Assembly (NCBI RefSeq): GCF_003172955.1
Contig: NZ_QGKR01000202.1
Location: forward strand, 1 to 46,097
Length of the DNA: 46,097 bases
Direction: 5' to 3'
Source: Micromonospora acroterricola
GTDB lineage: Bacteria; Actinomycetota; Actinomycetes; Mycobacteriales; Micromonosporaceae
Position 1 is the first letter of the stretch, and each line of letters starts with the position of its first letter. Positions 30,534 through 38,676 of the stretch are shown here, piece after piece. Under the pieces are notes generated by a model, which saw only the letters and a list, made by a program, of their open reading frames with translations, was not told the DNA's origin and ran no database searches. The position numbers and the translations under genes were made by a program.

Positions 30534-32882
30534 ATGTCCGAGACCTTGGCCGCCGACGGCGGCGGGCTTTCCCTTACCGGTAGCAATGTCACGTACGTCG
30601 TCATCGCCGCGGTCATCGCGCTGGTGGCGCTCGTCTTCGCCGCCGCCCTGACGAAGGCGGTGCTGGCAGCCGGCAAGGGCACCACCAACATGCAGGAGAT
30701 CTCGGGGGCGGTCCAGGAGGGCGCCTCGGCCTACCTGCTCCGCCAGTTCCGTACCCTGGCGATCTTCGTCGTCATCGCCGTCGTGCTGCTCTTCCTGCTG
30801 CCGGTGCACGACACCGACGGCAGCGAGAACGCGGTGAAGTTCGGCCGCTCGCTCTTCTTCGTGGTGGGCGCCCTGTTCAGCGCGTCCATCGGTGGCGCCG
30901 GCATGTGGCTGGCCACCCGCGCCAACCTGCGCGTGGCCGCCGCCGCCCGGGAGCGACAGGGTGGCCGCGAGGCGGCCATGAAGATCGCCTTCCGCACCGG
31001 CGGCGTGGTCGGCTTCCTCACCGTGGGCCTCGGCCTCTTCGGCGCCGCGCTGGTCGTCCTGGTGTACCGGGGCGACGCGCCGACCGTGCTGGAGGGCTTC
31101 GGCTTCGGCGCCGCGCTGCTCGCGATGTTCATGCGGGTCGGCGGCGGCATCTTCACCAAGGCCGCCGACGTCGGCGCCGACCTGGTCGGCAAGGTCGAGC
31201 AGGGCATTCCCGAGGACGACCCGCGCAACGCCGCGACCATCGCCGACAACGTGGGCGACAACGTCGGCGACTGCGCCGGCATGGCCGCGGACCTGTTCGA
31301 GTCGTACGCGGTCACGCTGGTCGCCGCACTGATCCTGGGTCGCGCCGCGTTCGGCGAGGACGGCCTGGTCTTCCCGCTGATCATCTCCACCATCGGTGTG
31401 CTGGTCGCGATCTTCGGCGTCTTCATCACCCGGCTGCGCGCCTCCGACCGCAACGCCCTGACCGCGATCAACCGGGCCTTCTACGTCTCGGCGGTGCTCT
31501 CCGCGGTGCTGGTGGCGATCGCCGCCTACGCCTACCTGCCGGCGACCTTCGCCGAGTTCGAGGGCGGTCTCACCGACGTCGACCGCAACCCGCGGCTGGT
31601 GGCCATCGGAGCGGTGGTGATCGGCATCGTGCTGGCCGCCGCGATCCAGGCGCTGACCGGCTACTTCACCGAGACCAACCGGCGCCCGGTGCAGGACATC
31701 GGCAAGAGCTCGCAGACCGGTGCGGCCACCGTCATCCTGGCCGGCATCAGCATCGGGCTGGAGTCGGCGGTCTACTCGGCACTGCTGATCGGCGCCGGCG
31801 TCTTCGGGGCGTTCCTGCTCGGCGGCACCTCCATCACGCTGTCGCTGTTCGCGGTGGCGCTGGCCGGCACCGGCCTGCTCACCACCGTCGGCGTGATCGT
31901 CGCCATGGACACCTTCGGGCCGATCTCCGACAACGCGCAGGGCATCGCCGAGATGTCCGGTGACATCGACGAGCACGGCGCCCGGACGCTCACCGAGCTG
32001 GACGCGGTCGGCAACACCACCAAGGCGATCACCAAGGGCATCGCGATCGCCACCGCGGTGCTCGCCGCGACCGCGCTGTTCGGCTCGTACACCGACTCGC
32101 TGCGCACCGCGTACGCGGACGCGGGTGTGGGCGACGTCGGGAACGAGATCCTCAACTCGCTGAACGTGGCCAACCCGCGCAACCTGGTCGGCCTGATCAT
32201 CGGCGCGGCGGTCGTCTTCCTCTTCTCCGGGCTGGCCATCAACGCGGTGTCCCGCTCGGCCGGCGCCGTGGTGATGGAGGTCCGCCGTCAGTTCCGTGAG
32301 CTGCCCGGCATCATGGACCGCACCCAGCGCCCGGAGTACGGCAAGGTCGTCGACATCTGCACCCGGGACGCGCAGCGCGAGCTGATGACCCCCGGCCTGC
32401 TCGCCATCCTGGCGCCGATCGCGGTCGGCTTCGGTCTGGGGCCCGGCGCGCTCGCCGCGTACCTGGCCGGGGCGATCGGGGCCGGCACGCTGATGGCGGT
32501 CTTCCTGGCCAACTCCGGTGGCGCCTGGGACAACGCCAAGAAGCTGGTGGAGGACGGCGCGTACGGGGGCAAGGGCTCCGAGGCGCACGCCGCGACGGTC
32601 ATCGGTGACACCGTCGGTGACCCGTTCAAGGACACCGCCGGCCCGGCCATCAACCCGCTGCTCAAGGTGATGAACCTGGTCTCGCTGCTGATCGCGCCGG
32701 CCGTGGTGGCGTTCAGCATCGGCGACGACCGGAACACCCCCGTCCGGGTGGCCATCGCGGTGGTGGCCACGCTGATCATCGTGGCGTCGGTGGTGTTCAG
32801 CAAGCGCAAGGGCATCGCGATGGACGACTCCGACACCGGTGCGGGCAGCACGGACCAACGGCCGGAGACGGTCAGCGCCTGA
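30534..32882 (+). CDS. hppA: Membrane-bound proton-pumping pyrophosphatase, K+-independent type
   Basis: 782 residues, about 16 membrane segments. ATG 30534 follows AGGAGG at six bases. Family signatures: GGGIFTKAADVGADLVGKVE, IADNVGDNVGDCAGMAADLFESYAVT, TDNAQGIAEMSG-like SDNAQGIAEMSGDI, and GDTVGDPFKDTAGPAINPLLKVMNLVSLL. In GNTTKAITKG (493-502) Lys497 and Thr500 occupy the positions that are Ala and Gly in K+-dependent enzymes, so this one should not need potassium. It couples PPi hydrolysis to H+ export across the cytoplasmic membrane, saving energy released by biosynthetic reactions. It follows the bldG operon as in Streptomyces (SCO3547). Confidence 0.96.
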   Translation: MSETLAADGGGLSLTGSNVTYVVIAAVIALVALVFAAALTKAVLAAGKGTTNMQEISGAVQEGASAYLLRQFRTLAIFVVIAVVLLFLLPVHDTDGSENAVKFGRSLFFVVGALFSASIGGAGMWLATRANLRVAAAARERQGGREAAMKIAFRTGGVVGFLTVGLGLFGAALVVLVYRGDAPTVLEGFGFGAALLAMFMRVGGGIFTKAADVGADLVGKVEQGIPEDDPRNAATIADNVGDNVGDCAGMAADLFESYAVTLVAALILGRAAFGEDGLVFPLIISTIGVLVAIFGVFITRLRASDRNALTAINRAFYVSAVLSAVLVAIAAYAYLPATFAEFEGGLTDVDRNPRLVAIGAVVIGIVLAAAIQALTGYFTETNRRPVQDIGKSSQTGAATVILAGISIGLESAVYSALLIGAGVFGAFLLGGTSITLSLFAVALAGTGLLTTVGVIVAMDTFGPISDNAQGIAEMSGDIDEHGARTLTELDAVGNTTKAITKGIAIATAVLAATALFGSYTDSLRTAYADAGVGDVGNEILNSLNVANPRNLVGLIIGAAVVFLFSGLAINAVSRSAGAVVMEVRRQFRELPGIMDRTQRPEYGKVVDICTRDAQRELMTPGLLAILAPIAVGFGLGPGALAAYLAGAIGAGTLMAVFLANSGGAWDNAKKLVEDGAYGGKGSEAHAATVIGDTVGDPFKDTAGPAINPLLKVMNLVSLLIAPAVVAFSIGDDRNTPVRVAIAVVATLIIVASVVFSKRKGIAMDDSDTGAGSTDQRPETVSA

Positions 32883-32897
32883 CCTCCCTCGGCACCG

Positions 32898-32932
32898 GGT
32901 CCCCGGTCGGCGTACCGCGCCGGCCGGGGACC
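32898..32932 (+). terminator. Terminator of hppA
   Basis: 15-bp arms (32898-32912, 32918-32932; one G-U pair) with loop TACCG, 16 bp after the stop. Confidence 0.75.
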
Positions 32933-32983
32933 GTCGGGTCCGGTCCGGACCGTCTGACCGGTGCCACACCTGGCCGGAGGTCG

Positions 32984-32989
32984 TACGCT
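32984..32989 (+). promoter_or_regulatory. Candidate -10 of a leaderless lipoprotein transcript
   Basis: TACGCT lies seven bases before ATG 32997, the distance expected if transcription begins at the start codon. Confidence 0.45.
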
Positions 32990-32996
32990 GCAACGC

Positions 32997-33539
32997 ATGC
33001 GTACGTGCCAGGCGTCTGCCGCCGGAAAGCTCACGGTGGTTCTGGCCACGTTCGTCGTCCTCCTTTCCGGCTGCGGCGGCGGTCCCAGCCCGCGTGCCTG
33101 GGCCGCCACGGTCTGCGGAGCCCTCACCCCGTGGCGTTCCGAGATCAGCAAGTTGACCAGCAGCACCGATGAGCAGATGACCGCGCAGACCACGCCGGCA
33201 CAGGCCAAGGAGAATCTGGTGCGGCTCTTCGCCGGGGCGGAGCAGGCCAGCGAGACCGCGCGCCACAAGGTGGAGCAGGCCGGCGTCCCGGAGACCGACA
33301 ACGGCGCCGCGATCTCCGCCGGTTTCCGCGGCTCGCTGGAGAAGATGCGGGACGCGTACGGCCGGGCCCGGGACACCATCGACGGGTTGGGCACCGGCGA
33401 GCCGACCGTCTTCTACGACGGCGTGCGGGCCGCGGTCGAGACGCTCAACAAGGAGTACGACGCCAGCGCGCTGGACACCAGCCAGCTCAACTCCGAGGAG
33501 CTGAAACAGGCCTTCGACGAGGTGCCGGAGTGTCGCTGA
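32997..33539 (+). CDS. Lipoprotein of unknown function
   Basis: 180 residues with a lipoprotein signal (LTVVLATFVVLLSGCGG; lipobox LSGC). The mature part is mostly helical and charged (CGALTPWRSEISKLTSSTDEQMTAQTTPAQAKENLVRLFAGAEQASETARHKVEQAG...ALDTSQLNSEELKQAFDEVPECR), with Cys residues near both ends of the domain that could form a disulfide. Extracytoplasmic, membrane-anchored. No family recognised. ATG 32997 gives the signal peptide directly; an in-frame ATG 36 bases upstream is possible but less likely. The end overlaps the next gene by ten bases. Confidence 0.82.
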   Translation: MRTCQASAAGKLTVVLATFVVLLSGCGGGPSPRAWAATVCGALTPWRSEISKLTSSTDEQMTAQTTPAQAKENLVRLFAGAEQASETARHKVEQAGVPETDNGAAISAGFRGSLEKMRDAYGRARDTIDGLGTGEPTVFYDGVRAAVETLNKEYDASALDTSQLNSEELKQAFDEVPECR

Positions 33540-34279
33540 GCGGGCTCGGCGACACCGGAGCGGCGCAGCCGCTGCCGGCGCTGTTCCCGGCACCCGAGCC
33601 CGACGCGTCGGCGCCCGAGCCCGCGCGGCGGCGGAGCGGGGTGACCCGCCCCGGGTCGGGTGTCCCGTCGTCCGGGCCGTCCCCAACCGACGAGGCGGGG
33701 CGGCAGCTGGTCTTCTTCGGCGCGGAGGCGGCCGAACCGACGGTCGCCGACCTGGCCGGGCTGCTCGCCGGGCCGGGCGAGGTGGTGCGGATGGGCGGCA
33801 CCGCCCGCCTCTCGGTGCAGGTGGACGCCGCCTGGCGGGTGCACGTGCTGGTCGCGGAGCTGGCACTGCGCGGGCTGGCGGCGAGCTGGGAGCCGACCGG
33901 TGACGCGCGACACGCCGTGCGTACGTCGTACACCCGGGTTCTGAAACCGCTCGCGGTCGCCTGGCTGCACGGCACGGCGAAACGCCCGCCGGCCACGTTC
34001 CACCTGACCGGCCGTCGGTTGCGGCTCTGGCTCGCCGCCGCCGGGACGCCGGAGCCGCCCGCCGGCTTCCTGCTGCGGCTCGGCGAGGGCGACCAGGAGT
34101 CGTGGGAACCGGTCGGCCGGGCGCTCGCCGCCGCCGGGCTGGCCGGCACGCTGCTCGGCCCGGACGAGGGCGGCCCGGGGTACCGGATCACCGGTCGACG
34201 CCGGTTGGCCCGGCTCGCCGAGCTGGTCGGCGGGCCGCCGCGAGCGGCACCGGCCGAGGCCTGGCCGACGCGACCCTGA
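33530..34279 (+). CDS. Conserved actinobacterial hypothetical protein upstream of topA
   Basis: 249 residues from GTG 33530, which overlaps the lipoprotein gene and has GAGG seven bases upstream. A Pro/Ala-rich N terminus (about 55 residues) precedes a folded part: RLSVQVDAAWRVHVLVAELALRGLAASWEPTGDARHAVRTSYTRVLKPLAVAWLHGTAKRPPATFHLTGRRLRLWLAAAG, then a second similar-sized half. The two-half layout and a few patterns recall LAGLIDADG/WhiA-like folds, but I would not assign it. I recall similar proteins at this place near topA in other actinobacteria. No signal peptide. Confidence 0.75.
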   Translation: MSLSGLGDTGAAQPLPALFPAPEPDASAPEPARRRSGVTRPGSGVPSSGPSPTDEAGRQLVFFGAEAAEPTVADLAGLLAGPGEVVRMGGTARLSVQVDAAWRVHVLVAELALRGLAASWEPTGDARHAVRTSYTRVLKPLAVAWLHGTAKRPPATFHLTGRRLRLWLAAAGTPEPPAGFLLRLGEGDQESWEPVGRALAAAGLAGTLLGPDEGGPGYRITGRRRLARLAELVGGPPRAAPAEAWPTRP

Positions 34280-34335
34280 CCGGGAGACGAACCGGTCAAT
34301 CCGCCCAGTCCGGACGTGGAGTCGGGCCGGCCGCC

Positions 34336-34357
34336 GGCTGTCCGGTCCCGGACAGCC
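34336..34357 (+). terminator. Terminator upstream of topA
   Basis: 10-bp arms GGCTGTCCGG/CCGGACAGCC with a two-base loop, 57 bp after the stop of the preceding gene. Confidence 0.6.
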
Positions 34358-34651
34358 CCGGGGCCGATCCGGGCAGAAAACGGGCGGGTCGGACCTCGGC
34401 CGAGGGCCCGCCATCGTCACAGTGACCCGCTTCGAGCCCTACCCACGGTGTACGGTGGCGCCGTCCGGCAGTGCCGAGCGCGACGGGGCGGGAGCAGACC
34501 GCCGCGCCGGAGCGGATTGCCGCCCGCGAAACCCGAAACGCGGACGGCGCGTTACGTTGGACATCCGGACCGCCGGTGCGACGGCGGGGTCGAGAGCGGT
34601 CGCTGTCCGGGCGCCGGCAGACCACGAGCAGGAGTGAGGTCGGGGAGAGAC
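34358..34651 (+). other. topA upstream region
   Basis: About 290 bp without a convincing gene. It holds a 12-bp palindrome CCTCGGCCGAGG (34394-34405) and GTCAC-A-GTGAC (34416-34426), both possible regulatory sites. The topA promoter must be here, but I cannot assign it; TACGGT (about 34452) is a -10 candidate. topA promoters are commonly sensitive to supercoiling. Confidence 0.35.
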
Positions 34652-37486
34652 GTGCCGAGCAACGCTGGAACCACCCGTCTGGTCATCGTCGAGTCACCGG
34701 CGAAGGCCAAGACGATCTCGGGCTACCTCGGCCCGGGGTACGTCGTGGAGGCCAGCTTCGGTCACGTCCGCGACCTGCCGCGCAACGCCGCCGACGTGCC
34801 GGCCAAGTACAAGGGCGAGGCGTGGGCCCGGCTCGGGGTGGACGTGGACAACGGCTTCCACGCGCTCTACGTCGTCTCCGCCGACCGCAAGCAGCAGATC
34901 AGCAAGCTGGTGAAGCTGGCCAAGGAGGTCGACGAGATCTTCCTGGCGACGGATGAGGACCGCGAGGGCGAGGCGATCGCCTGGCACCTGGTGGAGACGC
35001 TCAAGCCCAAGGTGCCGGTCAAGCGGATGGTCTTCCACGAGATCACCAAGCCGGCGATCCAGGCGGCGGTGGCCAACCCCCGCGAGATCGACCGCGACCT
35101 GGTCGACGCGCAGGAGGCCCGGCGCATCCTCGACCGGCTCTACGGCTACGAGGTCTCCCCGGTGCTGTGGAAGAAGGTCATGCCGAAGCTGTCGGCCGGC
35201 CGGGTGCAGTCCGTGGCGACCCGCATCGTGGTCGAGCGGGAGCGGCAGCGGATGGCCTTCCGCACCGCCGAGTACTGGGACATCCTGGCCACTCTCGCCG
35301 TGGCGAACGCCGGCGAGGGGCCGCGTGCCTTCAACGCCACCCTGATCGCGCTGAACGGCGACCGGATCGCCACCGGCAAGGACTTCGAGCCGACCACCGG
35401 CCGGGTGAGGCCCGGAGCCGGCGTCGTGCACCTGGACGAGGGCGGCGCCCGTGGGCTGGCGGCCCGGCTCGAGGGACGGCCGTTCACGGTCACCCGGGTC
35501 GAGGAGAAGCCCTACCGCCGCCGCCCGTACGCGCCGTTCATCACCTCGACGCTCCAGCAGGAGGCGGCCCGCAAGCTGCGCCTGTCGTCGCAGCAGACGA
35601 TGCGCACCGCGCAGCGGCTGTACGAGAACGGCTACATCACCTATATGCGTACCGACTCGGTCAACCTGTCGGAGACCGCCATCTCGGCGGCCCGCCGGCA
35701 GATCGTCGAGTTGTACGGCGAGCGCAGCGTGCCGCCGGAGCCGCGTCGCTACACCGGCAAGGTGAAGAACGCGCAGGAGGCGCACGAGGCGATCCGCCCG
35801 GCGGGGGACAACTTCCGCACCCCGGGCGAGGTGGCCAAGGAGCTGTCCGCCGAGGAGTTCAAGCTCTACGAGCTGATCTGGCGCCGCACCATCGCCTCGC
35901 AGATGACCGACGCGGTCGGCTCCAGCGTCTCGGTGCGCATCCGCGCGGTCTCCACCTCCCAGGAGGAAGCCGACTTCGGCGCCACCGGCAAGACCATCAC
36001 CGACCCGGGCTTCCTGCGGGCGTACGTCGAGTCCAGCGACGACGAGAACGCCGAGGCCGAGGACGCCGAGCGCCGGCTGCCCACCCTGGTCAAGGACCAG
36101 CCGCTGACCGCCGACGAGCTGGCCGCCCAGGGGCACCACACCCAGCCGCCGTCGCGCTACACGGAAGCGTCGCTGGTCAAGGCACTGGAGGAGCTGGGCA
36201 TCGGCCGCCCGTCGACGTACGCGTCGATCATGCAGACGATCCAGGACCGGGGGTACGTCACCAAGCGCGGCCAGGCGATGATCCCGACCTTCCTGGCCTT
36301 CGCGGTGATCGGGCTGATGGAGCGGCACTACCCGCGCCTCATCGACTACGACTTCACCGCCACGATGGAGAACGAGCTGGACGAGATCGCCGGCGGTGAC
36401 CACGCCGCGGTCGACTTCCTCACCGCCTTCTACTTCGGCAGCTCCAACGGCGCCGGCGACCAGGGCATCGCCCGCTCGGGTGGGCTCAAGAAGCTGGTCA
36501 CCGAGAACCTCAGCGACATCGACGCCCGCAGCGTCAACTCCATCCCGCTCTTCACCGACGACGACGGCCGGGAGGTCGTGGTCCGGGTCGGCCGGTACGG
36601 GCCGTACCTCCAGCGGGAGCTGCCCGGCGGAGAGCAGCCGGCTGCGCCCGCCGAGGGCGAGGAGGGCGGCGCCCAGGGCGACCGGGCGCCGATCCCCGAG
36701 GGCCTGGCCCCGGACGAGCTGACCCCGGAGAAGGTGCACGAGCTGTTCCTCGGCGGCAGCGGCGAGCGCAAGCTCGGCGACGACCCGGCGACCGGCGAGC
36801 CGATCGTGCTCAAGTCCGGCCGGTTCGGCCCGTACGTGTCCAGCGGCGAGCGGAAGTCCTCGCTGCTGCGTTCGCAGACACCGGACTCGCTGACCCTGGA
36901 GGAGGCGCTCAAGCTGCTCAGCCTGCCCCGGCTGGTCGGCGTCGCGCCGGACGGGGTCGAGGTGTTCGCCAACAACGGTCGCTACGGCCCGTACGTCAAG
37001 CGGGGCGAGGAGTTCCGGTCGCTCGAGTCCGAGGACCAGATGTTCACGGTCGGCCTCGACGAGGCGCTGGCGCTGCTGGCCGCCCCGAAGACGCGCGGAC
37101 GGCGGGCCGCGGCGCCGCCGCTGCGGGAGATGGGCGTCGACCCGCTGACCGAGAAGCCACTGGTGATCAAGGACGGCCGGTTCGGCCCGTACGTCACCGA
37201 CGGGGAGTTCAACGCGTCGCTGCGGCGTGGGCAGACGCCGGAGGCGCTGAGCATCGAGGAAGCCTCCGAGATGCTGGCCGAGAAGCGGGCGAAGGGGCCG
37301 GCGCCGAAGAAGAAGGCGGCGGCGAAGAAGGCTCCGGCGAAGAAGGCCACGGCGACCAAGAAGACGGCCGCCGCCAGCAAGTCCACCGCCGCGAAGAAGA
37401 CCACCACGGCCAAGACGACCACCGCGGCCAAGAAGACCCCGGCGAAGAAGGCGGCCCCCCGCAAGGCCGCCACCAGCACGGAGTGA
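34652..37486 (+). CDS. topA: DNA topoisomerase I
   Basis: 944 residues from GTG 34652 (GGGGAG six bases upstream). The TOPRIM start RLVIVESPAKAKTISGYLGPGYVVEASFGHVRDLP, the acidic triad region ATDEDREGEAIAWHL, and ITYMRTDSVNLS with catalytic Tyr331 are all present. Instead of zinc fingers it has the actinobacterial C-terminal repeats (VVRVGRYGPYLQRE; LKSGRFGPYVSSGE; FANNGRYGPYVKRG; IKDGRFGPYVTDGE) and ends in a roughly 60-residue Lys/Ala/Thr tail that binds DNA non-specifically. It relaxes negative supercoils through a 5'-phosphotyrosine intermediate and is usually essential. Longer upstream reading frames lack a ribosome-binding site and homology. Confidence 0.97.
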   Translation: MPSNAGTTRLVIVESPAKAKTISGYLGPGYVVEASFGHVRDLPRNAADVPAKYKGEAWARLGVDVDNGFHALYVVSADRKQQISKLVKLAKEVDEIFLATDEDREGEAIAWHLVETLKPKVPVKRMVFHEITKPAIQAAVANPREIDRDLVDAQEARRILDRLYGYEVSPVLWKKVMPKLSAGRVQSVATRIVVERERQRMAFRTAEYWDILATLAVANAGEGPRAFNATLIALNGDRIATGKDFEPTTGRVRPGAGVVHLDEGGARGLAARLEGRPFTVTRVEEKPYRRRPYAPFITSTLQQEAARKLRLSSQQTMRTAQRLYENGYITYMRTDSVNLSETAISAARRQIVELYGERSVPPEPRRYTGKVKNAQEAHEAIRPAGDNFRTPGEVAKELSAEEFKLYELIWRRTIASQMTDAVGSSVSVRIRAVSTSQEEADFGATGKTITDPGFLRAYVESSDDENAEAEDAERRLPTLVKDQPLTADELAAQGHHTQPPSRYTEASLVKALEELGIGRPSTYASIMQTIQDRGYVTKRGQAMIPTFLAFAVIGLMERHYPRLIDYDFTATMENELDEIAGGDHAAVDFLTAFYFGSSNGAGDQGIARSGGLKKLVTENLSDIDARSVNSIPLFTDDDGREVVVRVGRYGPYLQRELPGGEQPAAPAEGEEGGAQGDRAPIPEGLAPDELTPEKVHELFLGGSGERKLGDDPATGEPIVLKSGRFGPYVSSGERKSSLLRSQTPDSLTLEEALKLLSLPRLVGVAPDGVEVFANNGRYGPYVKRGEEFRSLESEDQMFTVGLDEALALLAAPKTRGRRAAAPPLREMGVDPLTEKPLVIKDGRFGPYVTDGEFNASLRRGQTPEALSIEEASEMLAEKRAKGPAPKKKAAAKKAPAKKATATKKTAAASKSTAAKKTTTAKTTTAAKKTPAKKAAPRKAATSTE

Positions 37487-37521
37487 TCCTGCTCCACAGC
37501 TGACCTTCAGCACCACTCAAC

Positions 37522-37563
37522 CCGCTGGCCGGCACCCCCGTAACGGGGCGCGCCGGCCAGCGG
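37522..37563 (+). terminator. Terminator of topA
   Basis: 12-bp arms CCGCTGGCCGGC/GCCGGCCAGCGG (37522-37533, 37552-37563) with an inner CCCC/GGGG pairing, 35 bp after the stop. Confidence 0.75.
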
Positions 37564-37579
37564 CGTGTCCGGTCCCGCA

Positions 37580-37626
37580 GATCTTGGACAGTTTCCGTTC
37601 ACGCGGAACGGAAACTGTCCAAGATC
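37580..37626. repeat. Perfect 21-bp-arm hairpin, MITE/REP-like
   Basis: Arms at 37580-37600 and 37606-37626 are exact reverse complements around ACGCG. The sequence (GATCTTGGACAGTTTCCG and on) is far less GC-rich than the surroundings and follows an already adequate terminator, so it is probably a small repeat element. I recall GATCTTGGACAG-type inverted repeats between genes in Micromonospora genomes, but this needs a search. Confidence 0.7.
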
Positions 37627-37707
37627 CAATGCCTTGGCATCGCCGTGCTGGGTAAACGGACCACATTCGGGTGCCTCGCGTCACAGGTGAAGCCTTTCAG
37701 AATTCAC

Positions 37708-37723
37708 CGGTACCGCCGTACCG
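37708..37723 (+). promoter_or_regulatory. Candidate operator at the TetR cassette start
   Basis: CGGTAC-CGCC-GTACCG is an inverted repeat directly before ATG 37725 and overlaps a -10-like TACCGT (37719-37724). Autoregulation by the TetR gene is likely. With that -10, the transcript would begin near the second ATG, 37731. Confidence 0.5.
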
Positions 37724-37724
37724 T

Positions 37725-38357
37725 ATGACCATGCCGGCGATGCGGAAGAGACGTGCGGGCGGGGAGAAGCGGAATGCCGTTCTCGACGCCGTGGCAGGCG
37801 TGCTCGCTGCCCGTGGATACGAGAACACGCGGTTCGCGGACGTGTCGGCGGCCGGCGGCGTCGCGATCAGCACCCTGCAGACCTACTTCGGTTCGCGCGA
37901 GGACATGGTCATCGAGGCCATGCAGGTGTTCACCGACCGGGAAGTGGATGCCCTGCAAGCGGTGTCCGCCGCCGAAGCCGATCCGTGGCGACGACTGGTC
38001 GCGTTGATGGACCGCAGTCTGCACAACTCGGAGAGCACCCGGCAGGTCCTGGTCGAATTCTGGCGATCCGCGATGCGCGACGACGAACTCCGCGCCTACA
38101 GCGCCGAAGTGCAGACGCGCTACCGGGCCCCCTTCCTGGCCGCCGTACGGGAGGGCGCTGAGCGGGGTGCGTTCACGCTGGCCCACGACGCCGAGGCGAT
38201 GACGGATCTTCTGCTCTCGGCTCTGGCCGGTCTGATCATCTCTCGCGTCCAGCGCCATCCCACGCCGTCACCCGCGGACTTTCGTGACGTTTTGCTGACC
38301 CAGCTCAGGCTGATGCTGGGCGTCCAGGACTCAGAGCCCAGTACCCGAACGGATTGA
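37725..38357 (+). CDS. TetR-family regulator
   Basis: About 210 residues. The helix-turn-helix NTRFADVSAAGGVAISTLQTYFGSREDMVIEAM follows a basic N terminus (MRKRRAGGEKRNAVLDAVAGVLAARGYE). The C-terminal part is a typical helical ligand domain. ATG 37725, 37731 and 37740 are all possible, none with a good ribosome-binding site, which fits a leaderless message. It heads a compact cassette: seven bases to the monooxygenase gene, whose end overlaps the SGNH hydrolase. Codon use in this cassette is less extreme in GC than in its neighbours, suggesting transfer. Confidence 0.88.
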   Translation: MTMPAMRKRRAGGEKRNAVLDAVAGVLAARGYENTRFADVSAAGGVAISTLQTYFGSREDMVIEAMQVFTDREVDALQAVSAAEADPWRRLVALMDRSLHNSESTRQVLVEFWRSAMRDDELRAYSAEVQTRYRAPFLAAVREGAERGAFTLAHDAEAMTDLLLSALAGLIISRVQRHPTPSPADFRDVLLTQLRLMLGVQDSEPSTRTD

Positions 38358-38364
38358 GGAAACG

Positions 38365-38676
38365 ATGACCACCGTCGAGATCACCCGCTTCCGGGCGCCC
38401 GCGGAGCGCGCCGACGCTCTGCTGGCCGCGCGACCAGCGATGCTGCGGGACTTCCAGACCGATCGTGCCGGCTTCCTCAACGCGCGACTGATTCGGCTGA
38501 CGAACGGCGAATGGCTGGACATCGTCTTCTGGGGATCGTCCGAGGACTTCGCCGAATCCCGGCGCCGGGGCGGCGATCGGCCCGGCATCCAGACGTTCTT
38601 CTCGCTGATCGACGAGGTGATCAGCGTCGAGGAGGGCACCACGACCGAACCGGCGGAGGGCTCGGCACGACCATGA
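38365..38676 (+). CDS. Antibiotic biosynthesis monooxygenase (ABM)-like small protein
   Basis: 103 residues. ATG 38365 has GAGGAA close upstream. The ferredoxin-like ABM pattern is visible: MTTVEITRFRAPAERADALLAARPAMLRDFQTDRAGFLNARLIRLTNGEWLDIVFWGSSEDFAESRR. Such dimeric alpha/beta-barrel proteins oxidise aromatic compounds without cofactor, degrade haem, or only bind ligands; no decisive residue tells which. It lies between the TetR gene and an SGNH hydrolase in one transcript, so it is likely part of a small-molecule response or breakdown set. The stop overlaps the next start (ATGA). Confidence 0.78.
   Translation: MTTVEITRFRAPAERADALLAARPAMLRDFQTDRAGFLNARLIRLTNGEWLDIVFWGSSEDFAESRRRGGDRPGIQTFFSLIDEVISVEEGTTTEPAEGSARP

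Noticed and set aside
30498..33866. 1122-codon minus-strand frame across hppA and the next genes
   Set aside because: It crosses several plus-strand genes with clear motifs and their terminator; composition is His/Arg/Asp/Gly-rich as expected for an antisense shadow.
34694..37516. 940-codon minus-strand frame opposite topA
   Set aside because: Antisense of topA with no recognisable domain or start signal.
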